From Pontibacter ruber (GTDB lineage Bacteria; Bacteroidota; Bacteroidia; Cytophagales; Hymenobacteraceae), in assembly GCF_023630205.1 (NCBI RefSeq), contig NZ_JALPRR010000002.1, positions 1,046,899 to 1,110,898 on the forward strand: a DNA stretch of 64,000 nt. Reading direction: 5' to 3'. Every line of letters begins with the position of its first letter. Position 1 is the first letter of the stretch. The notes below the pieces were generated by a model. The model was not told where the DNA came from. It saw nothing but the letters and a program-made list of their open reading frames with translations, and searched no databases. Of this stretch, positions 8,218 to 16,668 are shown piece by piece. The translations under genes and the position numbers were made by a program.

Positions 8218-8673
8218 ATGGAAATCAATAAAGAAGTATACTCAACAGTGCACCATCTCATTGAGCGATGCAAAGATGGGGCAAAAGGTTACGAAACAGC
8301 AGCAGAAGATATCGAGGATCAGGATCTGAAAGAACTGTTCAGAAAGTATGCTGTTCAGCGCGATAGTATGATCACGGAGCTGCAGGACCAGCTGCACCGC
8401 ATGGGCAAAATGGATGATGAAACCGGATCGCTGGAGGGCACCATGCACCGCGCCTGGATCGATTTGAAATCAGCATTGACTGCCCGAGACAGAAAACGTG
8501 TGCTGGAAGAGTGCGAGCGCGGTGAAGATTACGCCGTAAAAGCGTATGAAGAAGCCTTAGCTAAGAATTTGCCTACACAACTGCATCAGATCGTGGAGCA
8601 ACAGTACCGCGATGTAAAACACGCCCATGACCATATCCGCTCGCTACGTGATGCGGCAAGAAAGGCATCATAA
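8218..8673 (+). CDS. PA2169 family four-helix-bundle protein (DUF2383)
   Basis: 151 residues, all-helical and charged, without signal peptide or membrane segment. The pattern 'LIERCKDGAKGYETAAEDI', with 'LKELFRKYAVQRDSMITELQ' and 'VEQQYRDVKHAHDHIRSLRD', matches the PA2169/DUF2383 ferritin-like bundle. Glu and His residues (for example ExxxYA and HAHDH) could bind metal, but a diiron site is not assured. Family members are often stress- or stationary-phase-associated. The gene is followed by a strong terminator, so it is monocistronic or the last gene of its unit. Confidence 0.87.
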   Translation: MEINKEVYSTVHHLIERCKDGAKGYETAAEDIEDQDLKELFRKYAVQRDSMITELQDQLHRMGKMDDETGSLEGTMHRAWIDLKSALTARDRKRVLEECERGEDYAVKAYEEALAKNLPTQLHQIVEQQYRDVKHAHDHIRSLRDAARKAS

Positions 8674-8693
8674 AAAAACTATAAGTATAAACT

Positions 8694-8717
8694 AAAGGAG
8701 CTTCGGCTCCTTTTTTG
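8694..8717 (+). terminator. Rho-independent terminator of the PA2169-type gene
   Basis: An 8-bp stem AAAGGAGC/GCTCCTTT (8694-8701 with 8706-8713) has a stable TTCG tetraloop and is followed by further T residues. Confidence 0.9.
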
Positions 8718-8752
8718 TTTCCCTAATGAACAAGGAGGCACTTAAAAACAAT

Positions 8753-8781
8753 AAACCTGGCATCCGTCTGACGCCAGGTTT
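8753..8781 (-). terminator. Terminator-like hairpin for the leftward helicase gene
   Basis: A perfect 9-bp stem AAACCTGGC (8753-8761)/GCCAGGTTT (8773-8781). Read leftward it is followed by ATTGTTTTTAAG, a usable T tract. A second 9-bp hairpin (8881-8889 with 8901-8909) lies between it and the helicase stop, so the 8674-8987 gap holds two hairpins and no gene. Confidence 0.65.
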
Positions 8782-8987
8782 ATGTGCTCTATCTGCCAAG
8801 GACAGGTAGAAAATCTTCCAACCTTTTTATGATATCGTTTTTTACGGCGACTGCTTTTAAAAGTTACAGCCTTAAAAGCAAATAGGCCGACGTTTTAAGC
8901 CGGCCTATTCTAACAGCTTTAGAAGTTTTCATCCTTCTGGTCTGTTATAGTTTATTTTACGGAAGTAAAATGCTGTTGTTACGATTC

Positions 8988-10811
8988 TTAGAATCTTTTT
9001 CTACGGAAGCCACGGCTGTCTCCGCCACGGTCTCCGCCTCTGCGGTCGCCATCACGATCGCCACGGCCACCGAAGCGGCTACCGCCACCACCGTAACCAC
9101 CTTCACGTCGGCCTCCACCGAAACCGCCTTCGCGACCTCCGCGGTCACCGCCGAAGCCTCTGCGGCCACCACCGTCTCTGTCACGGTCTCTTCCGCCAAA
9201 ACCTCTTTCTTCTTTGGCACCGGCACCTTTCTTGTCCGATTTCTCAACTACAACCATGCGGCCGTCCACTTCGATGCGGCCTACTTTTTCAAGTATCTGG
9301 GCTGTATATTCAGAAGGTACTTCCACAAAGCTGAACTTGTCGTACAAGTCGATGTCGCCTACTTTGGAGGCAGGTATGTCGGAGTTCTGGCTTAGCAGAT
9401 CGATCAGATCCTTCGGGTGTACACGGTCTTTTTTACCGATGGTAATGAACAAGCGGTCAAAGCCTTCTTTGGCAACACCCAGACCTTTTTCAGCTTCTTT
9501 GCCGGCTTCTTTTGCTTTTGCCTCTTTCAGGCTCATTTTCAGAAGTGCTGCGGCAATCTCAAGCGAAGTATAATCTTCGTTAACCAGCGATTCGATTTTG
9601 GCAATGTGCTTTGTAAGATTTCCTTTTTCCAGCACTTCGCGCACTTTGCCAAGGAACATGCTTGTTCTAAGCTCGTTTACGTCTTCGTAAGTAGGTACCT
9701 GCTGCAGCACAATATTCGCTTTGGTGTAGCGCATGATGTCTTTCAGCTTGTAGATGTCCTGACGTCCGGAAACGAAAGAGAAAGCCTTACCTGATTTACC
9801 GGCACGGCCAGTACGGCCAATGCGGTGCACGTAAGCTTCTTCGTCCTGTGGCAAGTCGTAGTTAAACACAGCTTCCACATTTTCAACGTCCAGACCACGG
9901 GCTGCTACGTCTGTAGCAACCAGTATCTCCAGCTGTCCGTTACGGAATTTGTTCATCACGTTGGTACGCTGGTTCTGGTTCAAATCGCCGTGCAAGGCAT
10001 CAGCAAAGTAACCGCGCGCCTGCAGGCTGCTTACCAGCTCATCTACCATGCGTTTGGTATTACAGAAGATGATAACAGACTTCATGTTGTGCATATCCAG
10101 TACTCTGGAAAGCACTTCACCTTTCATGCTGTTACGCACTTCAAAGTATACCTGATCGATGTTGGTAACTGTAAGTTCTTTGTGAACTACCTTTACAATA
10201 ACCGGGTCGGTTTGGTAGCGTTTGGTAAGCTCCATGATCGGCTTGGACATGGTAGCTGAAAAGAAGATCGTCTGGCGCTCTTCCGGCATCTGGCTCAGCA
10301 CGAACTCAATGTCTTCACGGAAGCCCATGTCAAGCATTTCGTCTGCTTCGTCCAGGATGATCTTTTTTACTTTATCCAGCACAAGTGTACCGCGCTCGAT
10401 GTGGTCCATTACACGACCCGGCGTACCGATAACAATCTGCACACCCTGCTTAAGCGCGCGCAGCTGGCGCTCGTAAGGCTGGCCACCGTAAATAGGAACT
10501 ACGCTAATGCCTGTTTTATACTTGGCAAGTTTCTGAATCTCACCTGATACCTGGATGGCAAGTTCACGTGTCGGGCAAAGTACAAGCGCCTGTACGCTAC
10601 GGTCGCGCTCGTCTATACTTTCTATGGTAGGAATGCCGAAGGCGGCAGTTTTACCGGTACCTGTCTGGGCCTGACCAATAATGTCGCGACCTTCTAAAAC
10701 AACCGGAATAGCTTCTGTTTGAATGGGAGAAGCTTCTTCGAAACCCATGTCAGCGATAGCACGCTGTACTTCCGGCGATAGCGGAAGCTCATCAAATCTG
10801 ATTTTGTTCAT
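8988..10811 (-). CDS. DEAD-box RNA helicase with RGG-rich tail (CsdA/DeaD-like)
   Basis: 607 residues. Helicase core: Q motif region (about 25-35), Walker A AQTGTGKT (48-55), DEAD (154-157), SAT motif, and 'HRIGRTGRAGKSG' motif VI. A DbpA-type RNA-binding RRM follows at about 455-530. The last 70 residues are almost entirely Gly/Arg/Asp (RGG boxes), probably disordered RNA-binding sequence. Such proteins unwind structured RNA in ribosome assembly and cold adaptation. The repetitive tail makes 9006-9230 low-complexity DNA and creates long meaningless Ala/Thr-rich frames on the other strand. A TAnnTTTG element about 175 bp upstream implies a long leader, as in cold-shock helicase genes. Confidence 0.95.
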   Translation of the reverse strand: MNKIRFDELPLSPEVQRAIADMGFEEASPIQTEAIPVVLEGRDIIGQAQTGTGKTAAFGIPTIESIDERDRSVQALVLCPTRELAIQVSGEIQKLAKYKTGISVVPIYGGQPYERQLRALKQGVQIVIGTPGRVMDHIERGTLVLDKVKKIILDEADEMLDMGFREDIEFVLSQMPEERQTIFFSATMSKPIMELTKRYQTDPVIVKVVHKELTVTNIDQVYFEVRNSMKGEVLSRVLDMHNMKSVIIFCNTKRMVDELVSSLQARGYFADALHGDLNQNQRTNVMNKFRNGQLEILVATDVAARGLDVENVEAVFNYDLPQDEEAYVHRIGRTGRAGKSGKAFSFVSGRQDIYKLKDIMRYTKANIVLQQVPTYEDVNELRTSMFLGKVREVLEKGNLTKHIAKIESLVNEDYTSLEIAAALLKMSLKEAKAKEAGKEAEKGLGVAKEGFDRLFITIGKKDRVHPKDLIDLLSQNSDIPASKVGDIDLYDKFSFVEVPSEYTAQILEKVGRIEVDGRMVVVEKSDKKGAGAKEERGFGGRDRDRDGGGRRGFGGDRGGREGGFGGGRREGGYGGGGSRFGGRGDRDGDRRGGDRGGDSRGFRRKRF

Positions 10812-11524
10812 CTAAATACTTAATAACTAATTATGACACATCTGGAGGCAGCCTGTTTCCAATCTCGTCTCTTTTACGCTAAAGAGGACTCTTGACGACA
10901 AAGAGTGTAACTAAAAAACTAGGATAAGCCAACGACAGATGGTGTAGCCAGTTATAAAAGTGATCAGACTGATTCCAAATCGGCTGCAAAGGTACAAATT
11001 ATTTCTGAGGATAGCACTACACCTTGTTTAACATTCCCCCTTTGCGTGCATTTCTTAACAACATCTGTAAAGCCATTTCTGGTTCAGAACCGATGCAATG
11101 TTTATTAGATAAATTTTTTTCAGAAAAAATTAGACTTTTTGTGCGATAATTATCTATATTACCACAATTAATTTATAAAAAATATAGGAATTAGTAACAA
11201 CTCTGGTACTTTACTCGTAAAAAGAAATGTTTCGCCCTTAAAAACCAGCTATTTACTTCCAATTTAATTATAACAATAAAACTTTATAAAATTTACACGT
11301 AGTATACAACTCCAAGCCGAACCAAAACCTAAAGACTGCATTACCCTTATGAAAAATATAAACCACTTAGGAACATTCTGGTTTCCTTTATCCCTGGTGT
11401 ATAACTCCGCGTGACGAGCCTTTACAAATGTGATTCGTTTTTGTTTCCCTGCTTTTCAGCAAAAGCCGGCAGTGTTTTTTGTGCAATTTCTTAGTCTAAA
11501 TTCAACCAACTTAAACCTCTCATT
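10812..11524. other. 713-bp divergent intergenic region
   Basis: It separates the helicase (leftward) from an orphan gene (rightward). The left quarter holds the helicase leader and promoter. The rest (about 11080-11330) is strongly AT-rich with A/T runs and no convincing frame. The right end, before 11525, should contain the orphan gene's promoter; I could not pick one with confidence. No tRNA or known RNA motif was recognised. Confidence 0.5.
10987..10994 (-). promoter_or_regulatory. Putative promoter (TACCTTTG) of the DEAD-box gene, long leader
   Basis: TACCTTTG on the minus strand matches TAnnTTTG, within the TGCAAAGGTACAAA context often seen at Bacteroidota promoters. It would give a leader of about 170 nt before the ATG at 10811. 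No strong -33 box is visible. Confidence 0.5.
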
Positions 11525-12070
11525 ATGCTACACTTCTCCAAGATCTCGACACAACAAGGAAAGGATTTTAATTTAATTGCTTCCGGGGCGTTAGCCTTTA
11601 AAATCCAGAACAAGATTCTGAAGGATGACACCTTCCTGCAGAACACAAAGGTCACCCGCAACCTGTTGCCTCCTAACGGGCAGCACACGCGCAACGCTTC
11701 ACAGGATCAGAATAAAGTCTTTTATGTGATCATCTCTGACCTTGACAAGATCAACACCGAGGCTCTGTGCAAAATGATTTCACGTGAACGAGCAAACGGT
11801 AGCTATGCTGTGTGTCAGGTGATCCCGATGTACTACAATGAGCCTTCGTTTAAAGCCCTGAAAATGCTGCGCCAGAATTTTGATGAGGTATTGGAGCTGA
11901 ACAAGTTTAACCTGGGTAGCAGCACAGCCCTCATGAATGCCGAACAACAGCATTGCGTTATCACAGATTATTCTATCTCGATGGCTCGTATCATGTACCA
12001 CGTTTGCATAAAGGATTTTGCCACCAGCAAAACGGCTGAAGAGAGAAACACGGTATCTGCTTATGCATAA
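11525..12070 (+). CDS. Hypothetical protein, unrecognised family
   Basis: 181 residues, soluble, with no signal peptide, transmembrane segment or known motif. It begins MLHFSKISTQQ and has a mixed alpha/beta pattern ('KVFYVIISDLDKINTEALCKMI', 'QHCVITDYSISMARIMYHVCI') with three scattered Cys, which could be a compact single domain. Codon usage looks native and a clear terminator follows, so the gene is probably real. It stands alone after an AT-rich region of about 700 bp, so its expression may be strongly regulated. I cannot assign a function. Confidence 0.65.
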   Translation: MLHFSKISTQQGKDFNLIASGALAFKIQNKILKDDTFLQNTKVTRNLLPPNGQHTRNASQDQNKVFYVIISDLDKINTEALCKMISRERANGSYAVCQVIPMYYNEPSFKALKMLRQNFDEVLELNKFNLGSSTALMNAEQQHCVITDYSISMARIMYHVCIKDFATSKTAEERNTVSAYA

Positions 12071-12096
12071 GGCATAGCCGTTGCACACCGGATAGA

Positions 12097-12136
12097 AAGC
12101 CCCATCCTGAACCTGTTCCGGAGGGGCTTCTTCTTT
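12097..12136 (+). terminator. Rho-independent terminator after the orphan gene
   Basis: Stem AAGCCCC/GGGGCTT (12097-12103 with 12123-12129), then CTTCTTTTAT. Confidence 0.78.
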
Positions 12137-12254
12137 TATAAGCCATGGCTTCTGTGCTTGAGGCTAATATTGCTAAAAATTTTAGGTTTATACTTGGCAA
12201 AGGTGGACTGCACCTAGTATCTTTATATGCTCTGATATTACAGGCTTCCTTGTT

Positions 12255-15200
12255 ATGCCCTCTACTTTTAAAATATACTCTTCGTCAGCCGGATCCGGTA
12301 AAACCTACCACCTTACGAAAGAATACCTGAAGCTGGCGCTGCACACGCAAGACCCCGACTATTACCGCTCTATTCTGGCAATCACGTTCACCAACGATGC
12401 GGCTGCCGAAATGAAGGAGCGTATACTGGGGGCACTTCGTGGCTTTAATGATCCGAACCAATCGGAGAAAGAAAAGGCGAAGAGCGAACAACTGCTGGAA
12501 GGTATAACAAAAGACCTGCAGGAAGAATACCCTGAGGAAGGCTTGACTGTGGAGATTATCCGGGAGCGTGCCGGCAAGCTTTTCACGCAGATACTTTACA
12601 ATTACAGCGACTTCTCGGTCAGCACCATCGACAGCTTCGTGAACAAGATCGTGCAGGCTTTTACGCGCGAGCTGAACATCCCCTATAACTTTGAAGTTGA
12701 CCTGGACTCGCAGACGCTGGTGAATACGGCCGTGCAGTTGCTGCTGGATAAGGTAACTAACTCCAAAGGCGATCTGTTGTCGGAGACACTGGAGCAGTAT
12801 GCGCTGGAGAAAGCCCGCGAAGGCCGTAGCTGGAACACCCTGCCCGAAGACCTGGCGGATTTTGCCAAAAACCTGCTGAACGAACAGGTATACGAAGCGG
12901 TGACCGACATCCAGAGCCTGACGCTGGAGGACTTTAAAAGTATACGCGCCCAGCTGAAAGACTTGCAGAAAGGCATAGAAGAAGCCGTAGCTAATGACGC
13001 AGTCAAAGCCTTAGCTGCCATAGACAATGCCGGCCTCTCTCCTGCCGATTTCTTCCAGGGCAACCGCGGCATCTGGGGCTACTTCAACAAGTTCTCAAAG
13101 GAAGCAGACCTTACCTACGGCAACAACTACGCCCGCCAAAGTATAGAAGACGACAAGTGGTACGCCGGCAAAGCCAGTACTTATACCAAAAGCCAGATCG
13201 ACAGTATCAGGCCGCAACTGACGGAGCTATACTATAACATCGAAAGTATAAAAGAGCAGTACGCCGCCTCCTTCACGCTCATCAATGCCATAGTGCCGCA
13301 CCTGTATAAAGTATCAGTACTGAACGAGCTCGAAAAATGCCTGCAGGAGATTAAGCGCGACAAGAACACAGTACACATTTCGGAGTTCAACAAGCGCATT
13401 ATTGATATTGTGTTGCAGGAGCCGGTGCCGTTTATTTATGAGCGCCTGGGCGAGAAGTATAACCACATCCTGATCGATGAGTTTCAGGATACTTCGGTGC
13501 TGCAATGGAACAACCTGCTGCCGCTTGTAGACAATGCGTTGGCTTCCGGCCACTTCAGCATGGTAGTAGGCGACGCCAAACAAGCTATTTACCGCTGGCG
13601 TGGTGGCGAGATGGAGCAGATCCTGCACCTTTACAAACGCAACACCGAAAAACTGTACCAGAACCGTCGCCACGGAAGTATAATCCGCGAACGTTACGAG
13701 TCGGTAAACCATGCCCTGGATCCCGATGATCTGCAGATCAATTACCGCAGCCGCGCTGAGATCATCGACTTCAACAACGAGCTTTTTACCTACATCAGCA
13801 AAGAGCACAAGGCGTTTGAAATGTTCGCCTCGATCTACGATGAGAAGTTTATACAGTATGTACCGGAGGGCGACAAAAGCGGCGGCCATATCCAGATCAT
13901 GTTCACTTACCCGGATGATATCAACTATAAGTTTGACCTGAACGGCTGCACCCGCACCGAAGAATTGTACGAGGGCTATGCCCACGAGAAGATCCTGAGC
14001 TACGACGAAAGTATGCTGAACATGGTGCTGCAGCTGGTAAAGCAGGGACTGGAAGATGGTTATACGTTGAAGGACATGGCCATACTTTGCCGCACCAACA
14101 GCAAGAGTAAGCTCATTGCCAATTTCCTGAAGGAGCGCAAGTATGATATCATCTCGCAGGATTCGCTCTCGCTGCAGTTCGCTGAAGTGATCAACCTGAT
14201 CATTGCACTGTTCCGGGTGTTCAATCGACCAAACGATACGCTGGCAAAGTCGGAGGCCTTATACTTAGTATGTGCCGTGGCGCTGGAAACGATTCCGGAT
14301 ACGGAGATGACGCAGACCATTGCCCGCATTGCCAACGAGAAAGATCCGCAGGCCTTCTTTGACCAGCTGCGCATATTGGGTTTTGATGTGAAAGAACGCG
14401 AAACCGGTAATCTTTCTATCTATGAGCTTACGGAACAACTGGTGCGCATTTTCGACCTGCTGGGCCACAACAACGAGTGCGAATACCTTTTCCGCTTCCT
14501 GGACCTGGTGCTGGAGTATAGCCTCAAGAACAGCAACAATCTGAACAATTTCCTGGCCTACTGGGAGGTGCAGAAAGAGCGCCTCAGTATAAACACGCCG
14601 AAAGACCGCAACGCCATTACCATTACCAGTATCCATAAATCCAAAGGCCTCGCCTACCCGATCGTGATCATCCCGTTTGCCGACTGGAGCACCGAGCCGC
14701 AGACACGGGCGCTGATGTGGAGCCAGCTGCCTGAAGAAGTGAGTGTAACAGGTAAGCTGCGCAGCGTGGCAGTTAACATAAGTTCTAAACTGGAGACAAC
14801 AGTGCTGGGGCAGCAGTATAGCACCGAGATTGAGAAGACTTTTATCGAGAACCTGAACATGCTCTACGTGGCCCTCACCCGCCCCATCGACAGGCTATAC
14901 CTGATCGGCAACGGCAAAGACCTGCAGGATGATAAAAAAGCAGCCAAAGCGCTGGAAGGCACTGCCAAAAACGTAAGCCACCTGCTTTACCGCTACCTGG
15001 TGTACAAGGAAATGTGGCAACCGGGGCAATTCTGTTACCAGCTGCACAAAGGCAAAGAACGCCAGCACCACACGCAGCTCAACACAGAAAACACTTACTT
15101 TCTGGAGCACCTGGTAACCACCGACTGGGCACAGCGCCTGCAACTGAAGCAGCACGCCAACAACGTGTTCGATTTTGAGACGCAGACCAAACAACGCGTA

Positions 15201-15650
15201 CTGAATAAAAAGCTGCACTATGCTTTGTCGCGAATCATTACCACTCCGCAACTTGATACAGTGCTGCGCCAGATGGTGTATGAGGGTATCATCAGTGAAA
15301 GAGAAAAACCTGCACTACGCGAGCGTTTGCAGGAGGTGATCAATCATCCGAAGCTGCGATATTATTTCTCAGGCAAAGTGGTAGTAGAGCACAAAAAAGA
15401 GCTACTCGACGCCCGCGCTTACCTCTATAAACCAGATCGTGTGGTTTTTGACGGCAACCAGGTAGTGCTGATCGAGTTCAAGTTGCCGCCTCCGCAGGCC
15501 GAGCACCGGAATAAATTAGATCATTATGCCGTGCGCTTCAAGCAACTGGGCCACGAAAAGGTAAAATGTATACTTTACTATTTCGATACGGAAGAGATTC
15601 TGGAGTGGAGCTACGGCGGCAAGAGTTTGCAGATGGGGCTGGCGCTTTAG
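12255..15650 (+). CDS. addA: AddA-like UvrD/RecB-type helicase-nuclease
   Basis: 1131 residues. SF1 helicase: Walker A AGSGKT (12-17) near the N terminus, 'HILIDEFQDTSVLQW' (Walker B), 'VVGDAKQAIYRWRGG' (motif III/IV), 'TSIHKSKGLAYPIVII' (motif V) and 'MLYVALTRPIDRLYL' (motif VI). The C terminus holds a PD-(D/E)xK nuclease: Pro1060-Asp1061 in KPDRV, then Glu1074-Phe-Lys1076. With the AddB-like protein encoded at 16669-19566 it should form the double-strand-break resection complex that loads RecA. Two small genes intervene, so the pair is not directly adjacent. AGT-ATA Ser-Ile codons containing the AAGTATA word recur in this gene. The start ATG at 12255 puts the P-loop at the expected distance. 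Confidence 0.9.
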   Translation: MPSTFKIYSSSAGSGKTYHLTKEYLKLALHTQDPDYYRSILAITFTNDAAAEMKERILGALRGFNDPNQSEKEKAKSEQLLEGITKDLQEEYPEEGLTVEIIRERAGKLFTQILYNYSDFSVSTIDSFVNKIVQAFTRELNIPYNFEVDLDSQTLVNTAVQLLLDKVTNSKGDLLSETLEQYALEKAREGRSWNTLPEDLADFAKNLLNEQVYEAVTDIQSLTLEDFKSIRAQLKDLQKGIEEAVANDAVKALAAIDNAGLSPADFFQGNRGIWGYFNKFSKEADLTYGNNYARQSIEDDKWYAGKASTYTKSQIDSIRPQLTELYYNIESIKEQYAASFTLINAIVPHLYKVSVLNELEKCLQEIKRDKNTVHISEFNKRIIDIVLQEPVPFIYERLGEKYNHILIDEFQDTSVLQWNNLLPLVDNALASGHFSMVVGDAKQAIYRWRGGEMEQILHLYKRNTEKLYQNRRHGSIIRERYESVNHALDPDDLQINYRSRAEIIDFNNELFTYISKEHKAFEMFASIYDEKFIQYVPEGDKSGGHIQIMFTYPDDINYKFDLNGCTRTEELYEGYAHEKILSYDESMLNMVLQLVKQGLEDGYTLKDMAILCRTNSKSKLIANFLKERKYDIISQDSLSLQFAEVINLIIALFRVFNRPNDTLAKSEALYLVCAVALETIPDTEMTQTIARIANEKDPQAFFDQLRILGFDVKERETGNLSIYELTEQLVRIFDLLGHNNECEYLFRFLDLVLEYSLKNSNNLNNFLAYWEVQKERLSINTPKDRNAITITSIHKSKGLAYPIVIIPFADWSTEPQTRALMWSQLPEEVSVTGKLRSVAVNISSKLETTVLGQQYSTEIEKTFIENLNMLYVALTRPIDRLYLIGNGKDLQDDKKAAKALEGTAKNVSHLLYRYLVYKEMWQPGQFCYQLHKGKERQHHTQLNTENTYFLEHLVTTDWAQRLQLKQHANNVFDFETQTKQRVLNKKLHYALSRIITTPQLDTVLRQMVYEGIISEREKPALRERLQEVINHPKLRYYFSGKVVVEHKKELLDARAYLYKPDRVVFDGNQVVLIEFKLPPPQAEHRNKLDHYAVRFKQLGHEKVKCILYYFDTEEILEWSYGGKSLQMGLAL

Positions 15651-15854
15651 TTTATTACGAATTACAAATTATGAAAGAGTAGCCTTCAGCTATACTTTAA
15701 TTTCAATCAATCAAGTTAAGTCTCTAAATAAAGGACTTCCCGCCTCAGACTACCTAGAACGCGAGTTCGAAACTAGCGAGCGTAGCTCTGAGGGGCCTGG
15801 AGTGGTTGGAAGATTACTCAATAAACAAACAAGTAGAAAATATTAAACCAGTAT
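15651..15854 (+). other. Intergenic region with imperfect hairpin (15743-15793)
   Basis: Between addA and the VOC gene. CCTCAGA-CTA (15743-15752) pairs with TAG-CTCTGAGG (15783-15793), with one unpaired base, enclosing GC-rich sequence with internal short repeats (GCGAG, ACTAG). It is more GC-rich than the flanks. A TTCGAAA stretch recalls a tRNA T-loop, but no cloverleaf forms. Possibly a dispersed palindromic element; no second copy is in this window. Confidence 0.35.
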
Positions 15855-16286
15855 ATGGAACAACGCATTACCCTTATAACCCTTGGTGTAAAAAACCTGC
15901 AGCGCTCAAAAGACTTTTACCAGAACATACTTGGCTGGAAGCCACTGGAGAGCAGCAACGAAAGTATCGTTTTCTTTCAGCTGAACGGTCTGCAACTGGC
16001 CCTCTTCCCACAGGAATCTCTAGCTGATGACGCAGGTGTTGAAGCTGACGGCAAAGGCTTCAGAGGCTTCTCGCTGGCATACAATGTACGCTCAGAAAAG
16101 GAAGTGGATGAAGTGGTAGCTTCTTTGGAAGCAAAAGGTGTGAAGGTGCTGAAACAACCTCAAAAAGTTTTCTGGGGCGGCTACAGCAGCTACATCGCTG
16201 ACCCGGACGACAACCTGTGGGAGATCGCTTATAATCCATTTATGTCCTTGGATGTTAATGGTAATGTTTCGGAGTCTATAGATTAA
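15855..16286 (+). CDS. VOC family (glyoxalase/dioxygenase fold) protein
   Basis: 143 residues with two beta-alpha-beta-beta-beta modules: 'RITLITLGVKNLQRSKDFYQ' opening the first and 'FSLAYNVRSEKEVDEVVASL' the second. The terminal 'SSYIADPDDNLWEIAYNP' is the usual VOC end, with Glu as potential metal ligand. Members include glyoxalase I, antibiotic-binding proteins and extradiol dioxygenases; the substrate cannot be inferred. It sits between the recombination genes addA and addB with a small membrane gene 16 bp downstream, an insertion that probably has no functional link to them. Confidence 0.88.
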   Translation: MEQRITLITLGVKNLQRSKDFYQNILGWKPLESSNESIVFFQLNGLQLALFPQESLADDAGVEADGKGFRGFSLAYNVRSEKEVDEVVASLEAKGVKVLKQPQKVFWGGYSSYIADPDDNLWEIAYNPFMSLDVNGNVSESID

Positions 16287-16302
16287 TATTATCAGTAGAT
16301 CT

Positions 16303-16629
16303 ATGATCTCGACTTATAGTTAGGCACTAAGACTTACATTAGCTACACCTATTATCCTACTTGCTACTTTGATATTAATGGGTGGTGGGCATGGATGGTA
16401 TGAGCCTGCTATTCTTTTGCTGGCATTTGGATTTATAACTACCATCATGACAGACTCATTGAATGCTATGTCTGTTATACTGGCAGCCTTACAATTTCCA
16501 CTATACGGTCTCATTATAGATATTGCGAAAAATAAAGGCAAACTAAAATGGGCAGTGCTGTTTATTGCTGTTTTGCATTTAGCACTCGCAATTTCAATAC
16601 TTATACTTAGGGACGAAACCTGGAGCTAA
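16303..16629 (+). pseudogene. Small membrane protein with in-frame amber codon near its start
   Basis: From ATG 16303 the frame reads MISTYS, then TAG (16321-16323), then an uninterrupted 101 codons starting ALRLTLATPIILLATLIL and ending at 16629. The region after the TAG encodes a first hydrophobic segment, a short GGGHGWYEP loop, a second segment and 'ALQFPLYGLIIDIAKNKGK', then a third. It resembles a three-helix membrane protein of about 108 residues. Only a TTG at 16369 could start downstream of the TAG, and it would remove most of the first helix. Either a nonsense mutation has broken the gene, or translation starts unusually or reads through. No function is known. It is 16 bp after the VOC gene and 39 bp before addB. 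Confidence 0.55.
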
Positions 16630-16668
16630 TTCACTCATTCACTCAATCACTCATTCAAAATTAATTCC

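Noticed and set aside
8957..9395. Long Ala/Thr/Val-rich reading frames on both strands over the helicase tail
   Set aside because: They are shadows of the Gly/Arg/Asp-rich RGG tail of the DEAD-box gene; low-complexity and unsupported by start context.
15760..15793. tRNA-like TTCGAAA stretch between addA and the VOC gene
   Set aside because: The T-stem does not pair, and no anticodon or acceptor stem can be formed; better read as part of the imperfect hairpin.
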